Part shown: positions 61,979 to 64,000 of the stretch, piece after piece | Layout of the letters: every line of letters starts with the position of its first letter | How positions within the stretch are numbered: the stretch's first letter is position 1 | Assembly: GCA_023451375.1 (NCBI GenBank) | Contig: JAEXZS010000064.1 | Location: 3,209-67,208 of the forward strand | DNA from: Pseudomonadota bacterium | GTDB lineage: Bacteria > Pseudomonadota > Alphaproteobacteria > Caulobacterales > Caulobacteraceae | Direction of reading: 5' to 3' | DNA length: 64,000 nucleotides | Notes under the pieces: model-generated | What the model was told of the DNA's origin: nothing | Databases searched by the model: none | Seen by the model: the letters and a program-made list of their open reading frames with translations, nothing else | Translations under genes and position numbers: made by a program

Positions 61979-62700
61979 CCCGCCCGCTCCATCCCTTCGC
62001 CGCCGCGGCGACCCTATGGCTCGCCGTCGCCGCGCCGATGGCGATCGTCGCAGATCCGGCCAGCGCCCAGGTGGTCGTCCACGACCCCGCCAACTACGCC
62101 CAGAACCTGCTTCAGGCCGCGCGCGCCCTGGAGACCGTCAACAACCAGATTCAATCGCTTCAGAACGAGGCCGCGGCTCTGACCAACCAGGCGCGCAACC
62201 TCGCCGGCCTGCCAATGTCCTCCCTGGCGGCGCTCGAGGCCCAGCTCGACCGCACGCGCGACCTGATGCGCGGGGCGCAAGGTCTGGCCTATGAGGTCGC
62301 CGACATCGAACGGGCCTTCCAGGACCGCTACGGCGCCGTGGATCTGACCGCCGACGACCAGATCCTCGTCGCCCGAGCCGACGCCCGCTGGAACGACAGC
62401 GTCGCCGCCTTCCAAGAGGCGCTGAAGGTGCAGGCGACGGTCGTCGGCGGGTTCGACCAATCCCGGGCCGAACTCGGCCGACTGGTGAACGCCAGCCAGG
62501 GGGCGGTCGGCGCCCTCCAGGCGTCCCAGGCCGGCAACCAGCTGCTCGCGCTTCAATCCGCCCAACTCGCCGAACTCTCCGCCCTGCTGGCGGCCCAGGG
62601 CCGCGCCCAGGCGCTGGAAGCCGCCGATCGCGCAGCGGCGCGCGCCGAGGCTCGGGCGCGCTTCTCGCGCTTCATGGGCGCAGACGGAGACCGGCCGTGA
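61975..62700 (+). CDS. trbJ: TrbJ, VirB5-like minor pilin
   Basis: 241 residues. Signal peptide (to about ASA at 31), then VVVHDPANYAQNLLQAARALETVNNQIQSLQNEA (as adjoining pieces) and a long alpha-helical, coiled-coil-like body to the C-terminus. Periplasmic/pilus-tip protein of the P-type system. Overlaps trbE and the next gene by 4 nt each. Confidence 0.92.
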   Translation: MTRPLHPFAAAATLWLAVAAPMAIVADPASAQVVVHDPANYAQNLLQAARALETVNNQIQSLQNEAAALTNQARNLAGLPMSSLAALEAQLDRTRDLMRGAQGLAYEVADIERAFQDRYGAVDLTADDQILVARADARWNDSVAAFQEALKVQATVVGGFDQSRAELGRLVNASQGAVGALQASQAGNQLLALQSAQLAELSALLAAQGRAQALEAADRAAARAEARARFSRFMGADGDRP

Positions 62701-62963
62701 AAGGGCGCGACGCCGTCGGCGCGACAGCCTTGGCGATGGCGACCGCCGCCCTGATCGCCGCAGCCCTCGCGAACCGTGCGGACGGCTCCAACGCCGCCCC
62801 TGTGCGGACGGCGGCGCCGGCGACCGCGTCCTCCGTGCTCGAACGCTGCCGCGCCCTCGGCGAGGCGAGCGGTCGTTCGCCTGAATGCCTGGCCGCCTGG
62901 GCCGAGCGCCGCCGCCAGTTCTTCGGGACGCGGGGGGTTTCAACCGAGGATGCGGAACGATGA
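62697..62963 (+). CDS. TrbK-alt, putative entry exclusion protein
   Basis: 88 residues, GTG start overlapping the trbJ stop (GTGA). N-terminal hydrophobic segment (about 7-26), then LERCRALGEASGRSPECLAAWAERRRQFFG, the signature of the small Cys-containing TrbK-alt proteins at this place in trb operons. Probably an inner-membrane or lipid-anchored protein that blocks redundant transfer. Stop overlaps the trbL start. Confidence 0.85.
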   Translation: MKGRDAVGATALAMATAALIAAALANRADGSNAAPVRTAAPATASSVLERCRALGEASGRSPECLAAWAERRRQFFGTRGVSTEDAER

Positions 62964-64000
62964 ACGACGTGGGAGTGATCGACCGCCTCTTTGAGGTCTT
63001 CGACCGCTACATCGATTCCGGCTTCGGCCTGCTCAGCGGCGAGGTGGCCTTCCTCGCCTCGACCCTGATCGTGATCGACGTCACGCTCGCGGCCCTGTTC
63101 TGGGCCTGGGGGCCCGCGGACGATATCGTCGCGCGCCTGGTCAAGAAGACCCTCTTCGTCGGCTTCTTCGCCTTTCTGATCGGCAACTTCCAGCGCCTCG
63201 CCGACATCGTCTTCGCCAGCTTCGCCGGCCTGGGGCTCAAGGCGTCCGGCTCGGGCCTGTCGACCGCCGACTTCATGCGGCCGGGCAAGCTGGCCGAGAC
63301 CGGCGTGGCGGCGGGCCGCCCCCTGCTCGAAGCCGCCGCCGAACTGTCCGGCTTCCCGGGCCTGTTCGAAAACTTCGTCCAAGTGATCGTCCTGATGATC
63401 GCCTTCCTGATCGTCGTGGTCGCCTTCTTCGTCCTGGCGGTGCAACTGTTCGTCACTCTCATCGAGTTCAAGCTGACCACGCTGGCCGGCTTCGTCCTCA
63501 TTCCCTTCGGCCTGTTCGGCAAGACCGCCTTTCTGGCCGAGCGGGTGCTCGGCAATGTGATCGCCTCGGGGGTGAAGGTCCTGGTCCTGGCCGTCATCGT
63601 CGGCATCGGCTCCACCCTTTTCGACACTTTCACCCGCGACTTCGCCGGGGTCGCTCCGACGCTAGAGGCTGTGCTCGCGATCGCCCTGGCCGCCCTGACC
63701 CTAATGGGGTTGGGGATCTTCGGGCCGGGGATCGCCACCGGCCTGGTGTCCGGCGCCCCGCAGCTTGGCGCGGGCGCAGCGGTCGGCGCCGGCCTGGCTG
63801 TCGGCGGACTCGCCGCCGCCGGGGCGGCCGGCGTGCGCATGACGGCCGCCGGTGGAACGAGCCTGGCCGGCCGCGCCGGGGCGGGGACCGCGACCCGCCA
63901 GACGACCAGCCAGGCGACGGGCGCACGCGACCGCCTGGGCGCGATCGGCGGCGGCGGCAAGGGCGGCGGAACCGGCTCAAGCGGAGGTTCTGGCCCGAGC
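62960..64000 (+). CDS. trbL: TrbL, VirB6-type membrane protein (3' end outside window)
   Basis: 347 codons visible, open to the end of the window. Polytopic membrane protein: several hydrophobic spans between about 28 and 280 (for example VAFLASTLIVIDVTLAALFWAW, IVLMIAFLIVVVAFFVLAVQLFV as pieces) with IEFKLTTLAGFVLIPFGLFGKTAF, typical of TrbL. A Gly/Ala/Ser-rich tail begins near residue 290. Inner-membrane channel component. trbF, trbG and trbI would be expected beyond the window. Confidence 0.93.
   Translation, partial: MNDVGVIDRLFEVFDRYIDSGFGLLSGEVAFLASTLIVIDVTLAALFWAWGPADDIVARLVKKTLFVGFFAFLIGNFQRLADIVFASFAGLGLKASGSGLSTADFMRPGKLAETGVAAGRPLLEAAAELSGFPGLFENFVQVIVLMIAFLIVVVAFFVLAVQLFVTLIEFKLTTLAGFVLIPFGLFGKTAFLAERVLGNVIASGVKVLVLAVIVGIGSTLFDTFTRDFAGVAPTLEAVLAIALAALTLMGLGIFGPGIATGLVSGAPQLGAGAAVGAGLAVGGLAAAGAAGVRMTAAGGTSLAGRAGAGTATRQTTSQATGARDRLGAIGGGGKGGGTGSSGGSGPS

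Noticed and set aside
1..64000. CRISPR array, tRNA genes, insertion sequences, integrase
   Set aside because: No regularly spaced repeats, cloverleaf sequences, transposase or integrase motifs were found by reading. A covariance-model tRNA search and an IS database search would be decisive and could not be run.

Overview
The window is GC-rich DNA (estimated by eye, not computed) from an alphaproteobacterium. Four TonB-dependent receptors, two FecI/FecR-type signalling operons, a TIGR03032 gene, a MipA/OmpV gene and an IncP-like trb conjugation block with DUF736, ArdC and DUF2840 genes together suggest a Caulobacterales-type host such as Brevundimonas or Phenylobacterium. The genus is an inference. 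No rRNA, tRNA, CRISPR array, integrase or intact insertion sequence was seen.

Layout. (1) 1-7.9 kb: the 3' end of an autotransporter, then an EF-hand protein, a TonB-dependent receptor (TBDR), an RcnB-like secreted protein, a small membrane protein, a 37-codon remnant of another TBDR and a glycine/proline-rich secreted protein. (2) 8.0-15.6 kb, minus strand: ECF sigma factor, FecR, TBDR with a signalling (STN) domain, and M16 metalloprotease. (3) 15.8-24.6 kb, minus strand: a second sigma/FecR/TBDR set followed by a large autotransporter and a TIGR03032 gene. (4) 24.9-28.5 kb: EF-hand, RcnB-like, small membrane protein and TBDR again, in the same order as in region 1. This is a duplicated block, and the region 1 copy has lost nearly all of its TBDR. 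(5) 28.5-38.8 kb: a catabolic cluster with amidohydrolase, Tat-exported sulfatase with a coupled 40-residue ORF, TetR regulator, MhpA-like hydroxylase, SDR, acyl-CoA ligase, FAH-family hydrolase and two-domain VOC/extradiol dioxygenase-like protein. It fits uptake, desulfation and ring cleavage of a sulfated or otherwise decorated aromatic. (6) 38.9-47.8 kb: a MipA/OmpV gene with a one-base frameshift, a tripartite RND efflux system, and an OmpR-type two-component system. (7) 47.8-64 kb: the left part of a conjugative element, with a degenerate parB-like start, DUF736, ArdC, HTH, DUF2840, TraF-type peptidase, lytic transglycosylase, candidate oriT, relaxase, TraG coupling protein, ribbon-helix-helix protein, antitoxin/zeta-type toxin, and trbB, C, D, E, J, K and L (trbL runs off the end).

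The most interesting pattern is in regions 1, 4 and the start of 6. Six copies of a 16-bp direct repeat with a 10-bp period (consensus roughly [GC][AT]TACA-N4-G[TC]NACA) lie 63-233 bp upstream of the two EF-hand genes, the two RcnB-like genes, the gly/pro-rich gene and the mipA-like gene. This looks like the operator of one OmpR-family regulator controlling a small envelope regulon. Several of these genes also have a GC-rich hairpin close to the ribosome binding site.
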